The notes under the pieces are model-generated. The model ran no database searches, was not told the DNA's origin, and was given only the letters and a program-made list of their open reading frames with translations. 64,000 nucleotides of DNA from contig QCOV01000001.1 of NCBI GenBank assembly GCA_003212795.1, positions 91,321 to 155,320 on the forward strand, written 5' to 3'. Origin of the DNA: OCS116 cluster bacterium AG-435-F03 (lineage in GTDB: Bacteria; Pseudomonadota; Alphaproteobacteria; MED-G09). Position 1 is the first letter of the stretch. Every line of letters starts with the position of its first letter. Below, piece after piece: positions 7,991 through 16,604 of this stretch. The translations under genes and the position numbers were made by a program.

Positions 7991-9231
7991 ATATCAGCTT
8001 TAGCCACTATATCAGATAAAGTTTGAAGGAATCTTGCTCCAACAGCTCCATCAATCCCTCTGTGATCACAAGACATAGTTACTGAAATTTTATCATCTTC
8101 AAGTTTTCCAACAGCCAGTATTCCACATTGCGGTGGATTAATAACTGCTGTAAAAGATTTAATACCAAGCATACCGAGATTTGATATTGAAAAAGTACCC
8201 CCCTGATAATCTTCGGGCATTAGCTTATTATTATGAGCTAGATCAGATAATCTTTTTGTATCTGCAGAGATTTCCTCAACGGATTTCTCGTTAGCTTTTT
8301 TTACAATCGGTGTAATTAATCCTGCATCAGTAGCTACTGCAATTGAGATATCAGCATTTTTAAATTGTAAAATTCCTTCGTCGGACCAATTAATATTTAC
8401 TTCAGGATGTTTTGTTAATGCTGAAGCAACACACTTAATTAGTAGATCATTTATTGAAATTTTTTCTTTTTTGTCTTTGCCTTTATTTAGTTTTTCTCTT
8501 TTAGCAGATAGTTTTTTAGCATCGAGATCCACATTAAGATAAAAATGTGGAGCAGTATTTTTTGAAGCTGTTGTTCTCTCGGCAATAACTTTTCTCATTC
8601 CACTATGTGGTATAAGTTCTGAAGGATTGTCAGCAGATGAAACTGAACCAGTATCACCGCCTTCTTCACCTTTATAGGCCGCAAGCTTAGCTGGATCAGC
8701 TGCTTGTTCAACATCTTGTACAGATATTCTTCCTCTTCTTCCTGAAGGTGTTATTGTTGAAACATCTACATCAAGCTCAAGTGCAACTTCCCAAGCTTTG
8801 GGAGAAATATTAACATTTTCAGGAGGTGCATCAGGTAAATCACCACTTGATTTTGGCTTCTCTTGAGGAGTAGTTGGTTCAGTTGGCTCAGGTTTTTTTT
8901 CTGATACCGCACTTTCAGGTTGAAATGAAGAATCAACAGGCACAAAATCATTAATGAATTGATCTACTTCATCGTCAGTTATTTCTTCTGATGCAAAAAC
9001 AGCTAATAACGCTCCAACAGGGTATGTTCCATCGACATCAACTAATTTTTTTCGGCATAAACCATCAAATTCAGCTTCAATTTCATTAGATATTTTATCT
9101 GTTTCAACTACCAGTAAAGCATCACCTTTTGCAAAAGAAGATCCTTCTTCAATTAACCATTCCGTAAGTTTACCTTCCTCCATTTCGATACCCCATTTAG
9201 GCATCGTAAGAGCTTCAATCTTCTTACTCAT
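7987..9231 (-). CDS. 2-oxo acid dehydrogenase E2 (dihydrolipoamide acyltransferase, acetoin-type)
   Basis: 414 residues in the order lipoyl domain (1-77, lipoyl lysine K46 in VVETDKIS), acidic/proline linker (90-135), E3-binding domain (about 139-172, NISPKAWEVALELDV...GRRGRISVQDV) and catalytic acyltransferase domain with DHRGIDG near the C-terminus holding the active-site His. It transfers the acyl group from the lipoyl arm to CoA. It is third in the operon E1-alpha, E1-beta, E2 with 9-nt spacing. No E3 gene is nearby, so a shared dihydrolipoamide dehydrogenase must come from elsewhere. Acetoin versus pyruvate specificity is unresolved. Confidence 0.9.
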   Translation of the reverse strand: MSKKIEALTMPKWGIEMEEGKLTEWLIEEGSSFAKGDALLVVETDKISNEIEAEFDGLCRKKLVDVDGTYPVGALLAVFASEEITDDEVDQFINDFVPVDSSFQPESAVSEKKPEPTEPTTPQEKPKSSGDLPDAPPENVNISPKAWEVALELDVDVSTITPSGRRGRISVQDVEQAADPAKLAAYKGEEGGDTGSVSSADNPSELIPHSGMRKVIAERTTASKNTAPHFYLNVDLDAKKLSAKREKLNKGKDKKEKISINDLLIKCVASALTKHPEVNINWSDEGILQFKNADISIAVATDAGLITPIVKKANEKSVEEISADTKRLSDLAHNNKLMPEDYQGGTFSISNLGMLGIKSFTAVINPPQCGILAVGKLEDDKISVTMSCDHRGIDGAVGARFLQTLSDIVAKADI

Positions 9232-9240
9232 ATTTTTTTC

Positions 9241-10254
9241 CTATTTAAAGTTTACAACTTCAGCGACAGCATCCCTAATTTTCGTTGGAGATGGTACAAA
9301 TTCACTTTCAAGCTCTTTAGCAAATGGGACTGGAGAATGAGGACCAGTTATTTGTTTAATAGGAGCTTTTAATGATGAAAAGACTTCACCAGCTGCTAAA
9401 GCTGCAATATCTGAAGCAAATGAACATCTTGGAGGTGTTTCATCAACCACAACTAGTCTGCCTGTTTTTTCGACACTATCTAGGATTGCATCCTCATCTA
9501 GAGGGCTTGTTGTTCTTGGGTCAATAATGTCACAAGTAATGCCATCATCAGCTAGTGCTTGAGCAGCATTTTCACAAAAAGAAATCATTCTTCCTGTTGC
9601 TACTAATGTGCAATCATCTCCTTCAGAGACCATTCTAGCTTTTCCAAACGGAACAAGGTATTCACCATCAGGTACATCACCGGAAATTGTGTACAATGTT
9701 TTATGTTCGAAAAATATAACTGGGTCATCATCTCTGATAGCAGTGGATAAAAGACCCTTCGCATCTGCGGGCGTTGACGGCATTGCAACTTTTAATCCCG
9801 GTATAGCTGTAACCAATGGATGCAATGATTGACTATGCTGTGAAGCGGCATTCATTCCTGCGCCATAAGTAGTTCTTAGAACCATTGGGCAAGTAGCTTT
9901 ACCACCAAACATATATCTAAATTTTGCAGCCTGGTTCATTAACTGATCTAAACAAAGACCCATAAAGTCACAGAACATAATTTCTGCAACAGGTCTTTTA
10001 CCTGCAAGGGCTGCTCCCGCAGCTGTCCCCGCAATACCAGCCTCGGAAATAGGCATATCAATACATCTATCAAGACCAAATTCTTCGTGTAAACCACCTG
10101 TCACACCAAAAACACCGCCAACAAAACCTGGCTCTGCGTGAGGACTGCCTGTTCCTCCAACGACATCTTCACCCATTACAAATACATTCTCATCTCTTCT
10201 CATTTCAAGAAAAAGCGCGTCTGTTAAGGCTTCTCTATAAGTTTTTTCTGTCAT
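9241..10254 (-). CDS. 2-oxo acid dehydrogenase E1 beta subunit
   Basis: 337 residues beginning TYREALTDALFLEMRRDENVFVMGEDV, the standard E1-beta N-terminus. PISEAGIAGTAAGAALAGKRPVAEIMFCDFM carries the conserved glutamate that activates the thiamine diphosphate ring. The C-terminal transketolase domain includes LVVVDETPPRC. There is no N-terminal lipoyl domain, unlike the pyruvate dehydrogenase E1-beta of many Alphaproteobacteria, which favours an AcoB-like acetoin or alternative 2-oxo acid complex. AGGAGAATAGAT precedes the ATG, and the gene follows E1-alpha by 18 nt. Confidence 0.9.
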   Translation of the reverse strand: MTEKTYREALTDALFLEMRRDENVFVMGEDVVGGTGSPHAEPGFVGGVFGVTGGLHEEFGLDRCIDMPISEAGIAGTAAGAALAGKRPVAEIMFCDFMGLCLDQLMNQAAKFRYMFGGKATCPMVLRTTYGAGMNAASQHSQSLHPLVTAIPGLKVAMPSTPADAKGLLSTAIRDDDPVIFFEHKTLYTISGDVPDGEYLVPFGKARMVSEGDDCTLVATGRMISFCENAAQALADDGITCDIIDPRTTSPLDEDAILDSVEKTGRLVVVDETPPRCSFASDIAALAAGEVFSSLKAPIKQITGPHSPVPFAKELESEFVPSPTKIRDAVAEVVNFK

Positions 10255-10272
10255 ATCTATTCTCCTTAATAC

Positions 10273-11241
10273 CTAGTAAGACACATATACATCTGTAGTT
10301 ACATCTTCAGGATTAGGCAGAGGCGATTTCTTTGCCTGATCAACTGACTCTTCAATTAATGAATTCACTTCTTCATCTAATTTATTAATATCGTCATCAG
10401 AAAGAAGCCCAGCTTCAGTAACTTTATCTTTAAAAATAGTTATACAATCATTATTTTCGCGATCATCTTTTAGTTCATCTTTAGCGCGGTAATTTTGAGG
10501 GTCGCCCTCAAAGTGACCATAAAACCTTGTGGTTTCAAATTCAACAGCACATGGACCATTTCCTTCACGAGCTTTTGTTATCAATTCTTTCATAACTTCA
10601 TGTACTTCAAAGAAATCAAATCCATTAGCCTTAACCGTGTGAATACCAAAACCTTCAACACGACTTGCAATACTTTCAGATGCAATGACATAATCACAAT
10701 GTGTATGTTCAGAATAACGATTATTTTCATATACAAATATACTTGGTAAATTAAGTATTGCTGCAATATTCATTGATTCAAAAACAGGACCCTGGTTACA
10801 AGATCCATCGCCACCAAAAGATACAGCAACAGAACCTTTTCCATCTAATTTTGCAGCTAATGCAGCACCTGTTGCTAGAGGTGGACCTCCACCTACTATT
10901 CCATTTGCACCAAGCATACCTACATCCATATCAGCAACATGCATAGATCCACCTTTACCTTTACAAAGGCCATCAGCTTTTCCATAGAGCTCTTTCATCA
11001 TACCAATCACATCACATCCTTTAGCGATACAGTGACCATGGCCCCTATGAGTTGATGTAATAAAATCGGCTTCAGTTAAATTTTCACAAACACCAACAGC
11101 TACTGCCTCTTGACCAGCATATAGGTGTGTAAAACCAGGAATTGATCCTGTCATTATTTCTCTATGAAGGTGTTCCTCGAATTCCCTAATCGTTTTCATT
11201 TGCTTATAGGCTTGTTCAAGTTCTTCTCTAGCTAATTGCAT
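10273..11241 (-). CDS. 2-oxo acid dehydrogenase E1 alpha subunit
   Basis: 322 residues from ATG 11241, set by AGGAGG directly upstream; an in-frame upstream codon at 11274 would include that site in coding. The thiamine diphosphate motif GDGSCNQGPVFESMN...YENN is intact, as are the phosphorylation-loop-like region YSEHTHCDYV and GHGHCIAKGCDV. Its length matches AcoA and short PdhA proteins. With E1-beta it decarboxylates a 2-oxo acid or cleaves acetoin, passing the acyl unit to E2. First gene of a three-gene minus-strand operon; a 105-nt leader separates it from the ThuA-like gene upstream. Confidence 0.9.
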   Translation of the reverse strand: MQLAREELEQAYKQMKTIREFEEHLHREIMTGSIPGFTHLYAGQEAVAVGVCENLTEADFITSTHRGHGHCIAKGCDVIGMMKELYGKADGLCKGKGGSMHVADMDVGMLGANGIVGGGPPLATGAALAAKLDGKGSVAVSFGGDGSCNQGPVFESMNIAAILNLPSIFVYENNRYSEHTHCDYVIASESIASRVEGFGIHTVKANGFDFFEVHEVMKELITKAREGNGPCAVEFETTRFYGHFEGDPQNYRAKDELKDDRENNDCITIFKDKVTEAGLLSDDDINKLDEEVNSLIEESVDQAKKSPLPNPEDVTTDVYVSY

Positions 11242-11346
11242 TATATCCTCCTCATAATATATATGGATGCACAAATAGGATTAAAAGTTTTAATCGTAAT
11301 ATTCAATAAAAATTTCACTACGATATTAAATATTTTTACTTATTAA

Positions 11347-12186
11347 TCAACCTGTCTCTTTTATAACCCAATTAATGGATTGTTTAATAAGCTTTCTAAA
11401 GTTTTCATTATTGTATGATGATGGTCCATCACCGAATTGTAAATACGCTATTGAGCTATTTTCATATTTTTTTGTCCATCCTACAATATTGCTTCCCTCT
11501 TGATGAGACCAATCTCTATTAGAAAACATTTCTCCTTCAAGAGCGCGAGCAGCTGAATAAAAGTTTTTATCTATAAATTCGTAATTACTTCTTAAAATTG
11601 GATTAATGTCATCCTCAAAAAACTCTGCCAGATATAATTCATCAGTAATCTCAAAGTCTTCAATACCCTCAGTTATAGGATGTTTTCCATCTTTTATAAC
11701 TTTATATTTAATATCATGACGATATCCTGAATCTGATTTTTTAACCCCTCTAACATTCCCTTCTTGATACAAAAATCTTCCACCAATAATATTTCCGTAT
11801 TCCTCCCAATTTGGCCAACCAGCAATTGCATGATGAATAAATACACATCCGATACCCTTTTTTAATAAGCTAAGGAAACCTTCCTTAAATTCTTTGCTTG
11901 GATCAATAAATGTTGGTTTTGGAGGGGCTGTTTCGAAGTTAATTCCTGGCATATCATAAAAAACTATGGCTTTATAATTTTTTACAGATCCTGAACTTAT
12001 ATATTCTTGAGCTGCAGGGTGTTCAATATGTGACCATGGATAACCTGTTGAATCGATCATTTCAAAAAATGGATCTCGTTCAAATGGATGACCACGGGTT
12101 ATAACAATAATGTTATCTTTTTGTTGATCAAGAAATGTTCTATTTTGCATTTCAACTTCAGCAGTATTTTTTTCCTCACCATTCAT
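11347..12186 (-). CDS. ThuA-like domain protein
   Basis: About 279 residues from ATG 12186; no strong ribosome site decides between this and a GTG one codon earlier. The class-I glutamine-amidotransferase-like ThuA fold is seen in NIIVITRGHPFERDPFFEM, IGCVFIHHAIAGWPNWEEYGNIIGGRF and ITEGIEDFEITDELYLAEFFED. The DELYL segment is shared with the second ThuA-like protein at 14972-15742. ThuA proteins are linked to sugar utilisation, but the family is broad and mostly uncharacterised. Divergent from the Rieske oxygenase gene. No signal peptide is visible. Confidence 0.75.
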   Translation of the reverse strand: MNGEEKNTAEVEMQNRTFLDQQKDNIIVITRGHPFERDPFFEMIDSTGYPWSHIEHPAAQEYISSGSVKNYKAIVFYDMPGINFETAPPKPTFIDPSKEFKEGFLSLLKKGIGCVFIHHAIAGWPNWEEYGNIIGGRFLYQEGNVRGVKKSDSGYRHDIKYKVIKDGKHPITEGIEDFEITDELYLAEFFEDDINPILRSNYEFIDKNFYSAARALEGEMFSNRDWSHQEGSNIVGWTKKYENSSIAYLQFGDGPSSYNNENFRKLIKQSINWVIKETG

Positions 12187-12311
12187 CACATTATAGAAGA
12201 TTAACTTTTTCTTATGGTCAATCGATAAATGATTAAAAACTGGTTATTATTTTTACTGGACACAAAGAGTTATCACATAATATTATAAGGCGATTTTGTT
12301 AGGAGATTGCA

Positions 12312-13751
12312 ATGGCGTTAATAAGATATGCTCAACCAGGTTTGCATGGCGATAAAGAGCCGGAACCAAATTTATCTTATGAATATATACCCAAGGAAAG
12401 ATATACTTCTAAAGAGTTTATGAAGTTAGAATGGGATCATATATGGACAAAAATATGGCTAAGAGGAGGTTTATCCCAAGACCTTAAAGAAGCAAATGAT
12501 TACATCACCACTGAAATTGGAAATTATTCAATTTTAATAACTCGTGGTGAAGATATGAAAGCCAGAGCTTTTTATAATGTGTGTAAACACAGAGGAAATA
12601 CCCTCGCTCAACAAAAAATGGGAAAAATCGATAAAACTTTTAAATGCTCTTATCACAGATGGCAGTATGATGCAGCTGGTCAACTAGTTGACGCTCCTGA
12701 TCCTCATACTTTTCCGCAGGGCGTTTGTGATCCTTCATTACACTTAACTGAGCTTCCATGTGAAGAGTGGAATGGTTGGATTATGTATTCATTAAATCCT
12801 GATGTTAGACCACTTGATGAGTGGCTTGGTCCTGTTAAAGATCATCTTGAAGCTTATAACTTCGACAAAATGGATTTAGTGATGGATATGACTGTTGAGT
12901 GGAATTGTAATTGGAAAGCATCTGTTGATGCTTTTAATGAAACTTACCATGTTTGGGGAACTCATCCGCAATTAATGGATTGGTTAGATGATCAAAATGT
13001 ACAAATTGATCTTTATGATATTCACAATAGATATCTAGTTCCTTTTGGAGTACCAAGTCCTAGACCTCATATTGATCAAGAAGTGATCGGACCAAATCTA
13101 GAGGTTTACATGGAGCAGAATGGCGTAGATCCTAAAGACTTTAAAGGAAATGCTCAAGAAGCTCGTAGAGCTATTCAATTAGCTCAAAGAGAGCGTGCAG
13201 ATGAAATGGGTTGGGATTTCTCAAGTTTAAATGATGACCAGTTATCAGATGATTATCACTATTGCGTTTTTCCAAATGTTACTTTGAATACTCATGCTAC
13301 GAATTATATGATGTTTACTCAAAGACCTCACACAGAAGATCCAAATAAATGTCTTTATGATTTACAAATGTTCTCTCTTCCTACAGATACAAATAACAAA
13401 AGAACTAAGCAAGCCACAGAAGCAGCTGAATCAAGCGCTCCATCATATATGACTGTTGAAGGTGATGAGGCGCCAAGAGTAAATCCAGGTATGGATGAAG
13501 CTGTACAAGGTGAAGCAGATGCGTCTGGTCGTCCAGAGCATATTTATATTAAAGATGGTGAAGAGCATACCCTTGGAGAAGTTCTTGATCAAGATGCTCA
13601 TAATCTTCCTTTTGTTCAAAAGGGCATGAATAGTCCTGCATATAGAGGATTGTGGTGTGGTGAACAAGAAAGAAGAATTATTCACTTTCATCAGGTAGTA
13701 GATAGATTAATTATGGAAGGTGGCGGACAAGTCCCTAACTATAAAGAATAA
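12312..13751 (+). CDS. Rieske non-heme iron oxygenase, large (alpha) subunit
   Basis: 479 residues. The Rieske cluster ligands are C91-x-H93 (NVCKHRG) and C112-x2-H115 (KCSYHRWQYD). The catalytic mononuclear iron site appears as FNETYHVWGTHP, with histidines at 213 and 218; E210 takes the place of the bridging acid that carries electrons between subunits. The long C-terminal domain fits ring-hydroxylating dioxygenases and related demethylases. AGGAG lies 6 nt before the ATG. It starts a five-gene plus-strand group and has its own ferredoxin next door; no reductase gene is in the window. Confidence 0.9.
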   Translation: MALIRYAQPGLHGDKEPEPNLSYEYIPKERYTSKEFMKLEWDHIWTKIWLRGGLSQDLKEANDYITTEIGNYSILITRGEDMKARAFYNVCKHRGNTLAQQKMGKIDKTFKCSYHRWQYDAAGQLVDAPDPHTFPQGVCDPSLHLTELPCEEWNGWIMYSLNPDVRPLDEWLGPVKDHLEAYNFDKMDLVMDMTVEWNCNWKASVDAFNETYHVWGTHPQLMDWLDDQNVQIDLYDIHNRYLVPFGVPSPRPHIDQEVIGPNLEVYMEQNGVDPKDFKGNAQEARRAIQLAQRERADEMGWDFSSLNDDQLSDDYHYCVFPNVTLNTHATNYMMFTQRPHTEDPNKCLYDLQMFSLPTDTNNKRTKQATEAAESSAPSYMTVEGDEAPRVNPGMDEAVQGEADASGRPEHIYIKDGEEHTLGEVLDQDAHNLPFVQKGMNSPAYRGLWCGEQERRIIHFHQVVDRLIMEGGGQVPNYKE

Positions 13752-13777
13752 TCATCTAATCTTTTTTTGGTAATATT

Positions 13778-14158
13778 ATGAGCGAGCAAGGAACCTATGT
13801 TTTTGTCTGTGATTCAACTAATGTTGAAAATGGATCTGAGGCAGTCTTTGAGATAAATGATAGAGAAGTTTTGGTTGTGCGTTCTAGTGAGGGAGAGTTA
13901 TTTGCGGTCGAAGATAATTGCCCACATGCAAATGAATGTATTTCTGGAGGAAGATTTAGAAATGGATTTTATGCATGCCCCCATCATGGTGCAAGATTTG
14001 AGTTATCAACAGGAAAATCGATGACAAATCTATCCACAAAGCCATTAATGTGCTTTGATGTAAGGGAAGTAGACGGAAAAATTGAGGCTATAGTGCCTAA
14101 GAAAGAAAAAAAGAAATTTATTCCTGGAGGAGCACCTCCAGGATTTGGACCAATGTAA
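13778..14158 (+). CDS. Rieske [2Fe-2S] ferredoxin
   Basis: 126 residues with the Rieske signature CPHANE...CPHHGARFE (C-x-H and C-x2-H), preceded by LFAVEDN. The segment GKSMTNLSTKPLMCFDVREVDGKIEAIVP is the usual beta-strand end. A lysine-rich tail and a glycine/proline end (PGGAPPGFGPM) are extra to the family core. It is the likely electron donor to the oxygenase encoded 26 nt upstream; the two genes share one transcript. Its own reductase is not in the window. Confidence 0.9.
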   Translation: MSEQGTYVFVCDSTNVENGSEAVFEINDREVLVVRSSEGELFAVEDNCPHANECISGGRFRNGFYACPHHGARFELSTGKSMTNLSTKPLMCFDVREVDGKIEAIVPKKEKKKFIPGGAPPGFGPM

Positions 14159-14176
14159 TTTTAAAAGGAGGAAGTT

Positions 14177-14935
14177 ATGGATTTAGGTTTAAAAGGAAAG
14201 AAAGCAATCATTACAGGCGGAAGTAAAGGTATAGGTTTAGCTTCTGCACACGCATTAGCTGATGAAGGAGCAGATGTTGCAATTTGCTCTCGAAATATTG
14301 ATGATGTGAATTCAGCTCTAGAAGCATTAAAAGGTAAAGGTGTTAATGCTATCGGTGGAGCTGTTGATGTAGCTGATGGTGACGCATTAAAAACATGGAT
14401 AGCATCAGCTATCGGTGATTTAGGTGGTTTAGATATTCTTGTTCCACAAGTAAGTGCTGGTGGAGGTAACCCAAGTGAAGATGGTTGGGCTGCTAATTTC
14501 CAAACAGATATTATGGGAACTGTCAGATCTGTAGAAGCTTCATTAGAAGCTTTAAGGGAATCTAATGGTTCAATTGTAATAATATCAACTACAACAGCTA
14601 TTGAACAAGGACCTGGAAGCGGACCTTATGGTGCAGTTAAGGCAGGATTATTGAATTACTCAAACCATATTGCGCAAACTGAAGGACCAAACGGAGTTAG
14701 ATCTAATGTAATATGTCCTGGCCCTATTTATATTGAAGGCGGTCCATGGAATTATATAAAAGATAATATGGAAGATTTCTATAACGCTACTTTAAAAGGA
14801 ATTCCTCTAGGTAAATATGGTTCCGGAGAAGATATTGCTAAAACTGTAGCTTTTTTAGCGAGTCCTGCTAGCGGTCATACCACAGGCACAAATGTTGTCA
14901 TTGATGGTGGATTTACTAAGGGAGTCCAATTCTAA
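14177..14935 (+). CDS. SDR-family oxidoreductase (intact catalytic site)
   Basis: 252 residues with glycine motif TGGSKGIG (13-20) and catalytic S137 and Y151-GAV-K155. The usual NNAG is replaced by PQVSAGG (90-96). It ends GTNVVIDGGFTKGVQF, as NAD(P)-dependent classical SDRs do. It sits 18 nt after the ferredoxin and before the ThuA-like gene, so it may oxidise the diol or alcohol made by the Rieske system; this is inference from order. AAAGGAGGAA gives a strong ribosome site. Confidence 0.87.
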   Translation: MDLGLKGKKAIITGGSKGIGLASAHALADEGADVAICSRNIDDVNSALEALKGKGVNAIGGAVDVADGDALKTWIASAIGDLGGLDILVPQVSAGGGNPSEDGWAANFQTDIMGTVRSVEASLEALRESNGSIVIISTTTAIEQGPGSGPYGAVKAGLLNYSNHIAQTEGPNGVRSNVICPGPIYIEGGPWNYIKDNMEDFYNATLKGIPLGKYGSGEDIAKTVAFLASPASGHTTGTNVVIDGGFTKGVQF

Positions 14936-14971
14936 TTTTATTTAAATTTTAATTATTAGGAAGGTGTATTA

Positions 14972-15742
14972 ATGACGGATGATATAAAAAAGAAAATTGA
15001 TGTTGTATTTGTTGTAAGCGGTAAATGGCACGATATTGATTTTGCTAGATTAGAAATTTTAAAATTACTAGCAGAAGATGAAAGAATAAGAACACGAGTT
15101 TTTGAAGATTATTCAAATCTTCATGCCATAGAAAATGCAGATTTCTTGATTACTTATACATGTGATGTTTGCCCAACACTTGAGCAGCAAAAGGTTTTAA
15201 GGAATTATGTTGAATCTGGTAAAAGGTGGTTTGCGCTTCATGGAACTAATTCAATTTTAAATTTTGAACCTGATGGAAAAGTGGATAGTCCAAGAATAGC
15301 ACCTATAATGATGGAAACCTTAGGTTCTCAGTTCATAGCCCACCCACCGATAGAGCCTTATAAAGTAGAGGTATCTCAACCTAATCATCCTCTTGTAGAG
15401 GGCTTCGAAGAATTCGAAACTACAGATGAACTTTATTTAATGGACTTACATGGGGATTTAGATGTTTATCTTGAAGCTAATTATGGTGGAAAGGCTGAGG
15501 GGTTTGTAGAGGATGATTGGCCTCAGAAATCTTGGCCTGTATTCTATTCAAAAAAAGTAGAAAAAGGTGAGGTTTTATATTTAACACTAGGCCATGCCAG
15601 AGGTCATTATGACATGCATGATTTACCTAATCCTGTGGAGTACTATCCAGCTGTTGAAAGGTGTGCCTGGGATTTTCCTCAATTTTACACTCTTCTTAGA
15701 AGAGGAATTGATTGGGCAAAAGAGCTCTCACTAAAAAATTAA
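14972..15742 (+). CDS. ThuA-like domain protein
   Basis: 256 residues with the ThuA pattern: VVFVVSGKWHDIDFARLEIL, DFLITYTCDVCPTLEQQKVLRNYVESGKRWFALHG, VEGFEEFETTDELYLMDLHGD and VLYLTLGHARGH. The last segment (GHARGH) is the conserved His-rich C-terminal strand of the family. Its reaction is unknown. It is embedded between two SDR genes of the Rieske group and is a second, divergent copy of the fold found at 11347-12186. It ends 1 nt before the next SDR starts, implying coupled translation. Confidence 0.78.
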   Translation: MTDDIKKKIDVVFVVSGKWHDIDFARLEILKLLAEDERIRTRVFEDYSNLHAIENADFLITYTCDVCPTLEQQKVLRNYVESGKRWFALHGTNSILNFEPDGKVDSPRIAPIMMETLGSQFIAHPPIEPYKVEVSQPNHPLVEGFEEFETTDELYLMDLHGDLDVYLEANYGGKAEGFVEDDWPQKSWPVFYSKKVEKGEVLYLTLGHARGHYDMHDLPNPVEYYPAVERCAWDFPQFYTLLRRGIDWAKELSLKN

Positions 15743-15743
15743 A

Positions 15744-16445
15744 ATGTCAAAAAAAGTAGCTCTTGTTACTGGAGTTGGACCGGGAACAGGTTCATCTATA
15801 GCTCGTCGTTTCTCTGATGGCGGTTATAAAGTAGCTATGATTGCTCGCGATAAAAAGAGACTAAAGTCACTTGAGAACGAACTAGAGGATAGTAAGGGTT
15901 ATTCTTGTGAGCTAAGGAATCAAGAATATCTTAACAGTACAGTTGACAATATTATAAAAGATTTCGGTTATCCTGATGTTTTTATTCATAATGCTGTTAG
16001 AGGAACTAGAGGTAATTTTTTGGAATTTACTTCTGAAGAATTACAATCGAATTTTGATATAAATGTTCTAGCTCTGCATAGAATAGCTCAAAAAGTTGCT
16101 CCCGAAATGATTAAAAAAAATAAAGGCGCTATAATCGTAACAGGTAATACATCAGCACATAGGGGTAAAGCAAATTTTGGAGGAACAGCTTCAACAAAGG
16201 CGGCTCAGAAAATATTAACTGAATCTTTCGCTCGTTATCTTAACCCCAAAGGAATACATGTTGCATACATAACTATTGATGCAGCTATTGATTTAGAGTG
16301 GACAAGAAAAGCTTGGCCAGATAAACCTGATGATTTTTTTATTCAACCAGATGATATAGCTTCTGAGGTTTGGCACATTGCGCATCAGTCAAAATCAGCC
16401 TGGACATTTGATCATTGGTTAAGACCTTTTGGTGAAAATTGGTAA
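15744..16445 (+). CDS. SDR-family protein with altered active site
   Basis: 233 residues with the nucleotide motif TGVGPGTGSS (9-18) and HNAVRG in place of NNAG. At the YxxxK site the sequence is T148-A-S-T-K152, so the tyrosine is absent while the lysine is retained. A subset of SDRs with an FxASxK-type site is known, so this may be a natural variant. The C-terminus (TFDHWLRPFGENW) lacks the classical DGG end. It is last in the Rieske group, starting 1 nt after the ThuA-like stop. Confidence 0.8.
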   Translation: MSKKVALVTGVGPGTGSSIARRFSDGGYKVAMIARDKKRLKSLENELEDSKGYSCELRNQEYLNSTVDNIIKDFGYPDVFIHNAVRGTRGNFLEFTSEELQSNFDINVLALHRIAQKVAPEMIKKNKGAIIVTGNTSAHRGKANFGGTASTKAAQKILTESFARYLNPKGIHVAYITIDAAIDLEWTRKAWPDKPDDFFIQPDDIASEVWHIAHQSKSAWTFDHWLRPFGENW

Positions 16446-16468
16446 AAGATAAAGAATATTATACATGT

Positions 16469-16486
16469 TGTTGTAATTATGCAACA
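16469..16486. promoter_or_regulatory. Candidate operator: 18-bp palindrome upstream of a TonB receptor
   Basis: TGTTGTAATTATGCAACA forms an imperfect inverted repeat with 7-nt arms (one mismatch) and a 4-nt centre, 118 nt before the receptor start at 16605. It matches 16 of 18 bases of the site at 25425-25442, upstream of another receptor. Arms of TTGTA/TACAA type are bound by several one-component regulator families. The binding protein is not in this window. Confidence 0.5.
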
Positions 16487-16604
16487 TAATTCAGATATTT
16501 TAGTATAAATTCATACATAATATAAATTAATGATAATTTAGTTGGTCTTTTTTTATAATTTGTTATATCACACTCTTCTTACTATTAAATCTGGGGAGAT
16601 TTTT

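Noticed and set aside
10495-10749. 84-residue plus-strand reading frame inside E1-alpha
   Set aside because: It lies wholly opposite a strongly supported gene, has no ribosome site and no recognisable protein features.
11293-11324. ATCGTA...TACGAT inverted repeat upstream of E1-alpha
   Set aside because: Arms of only 6 bp with a 20-nt spacer in AT-rich DNA are expected by chance.
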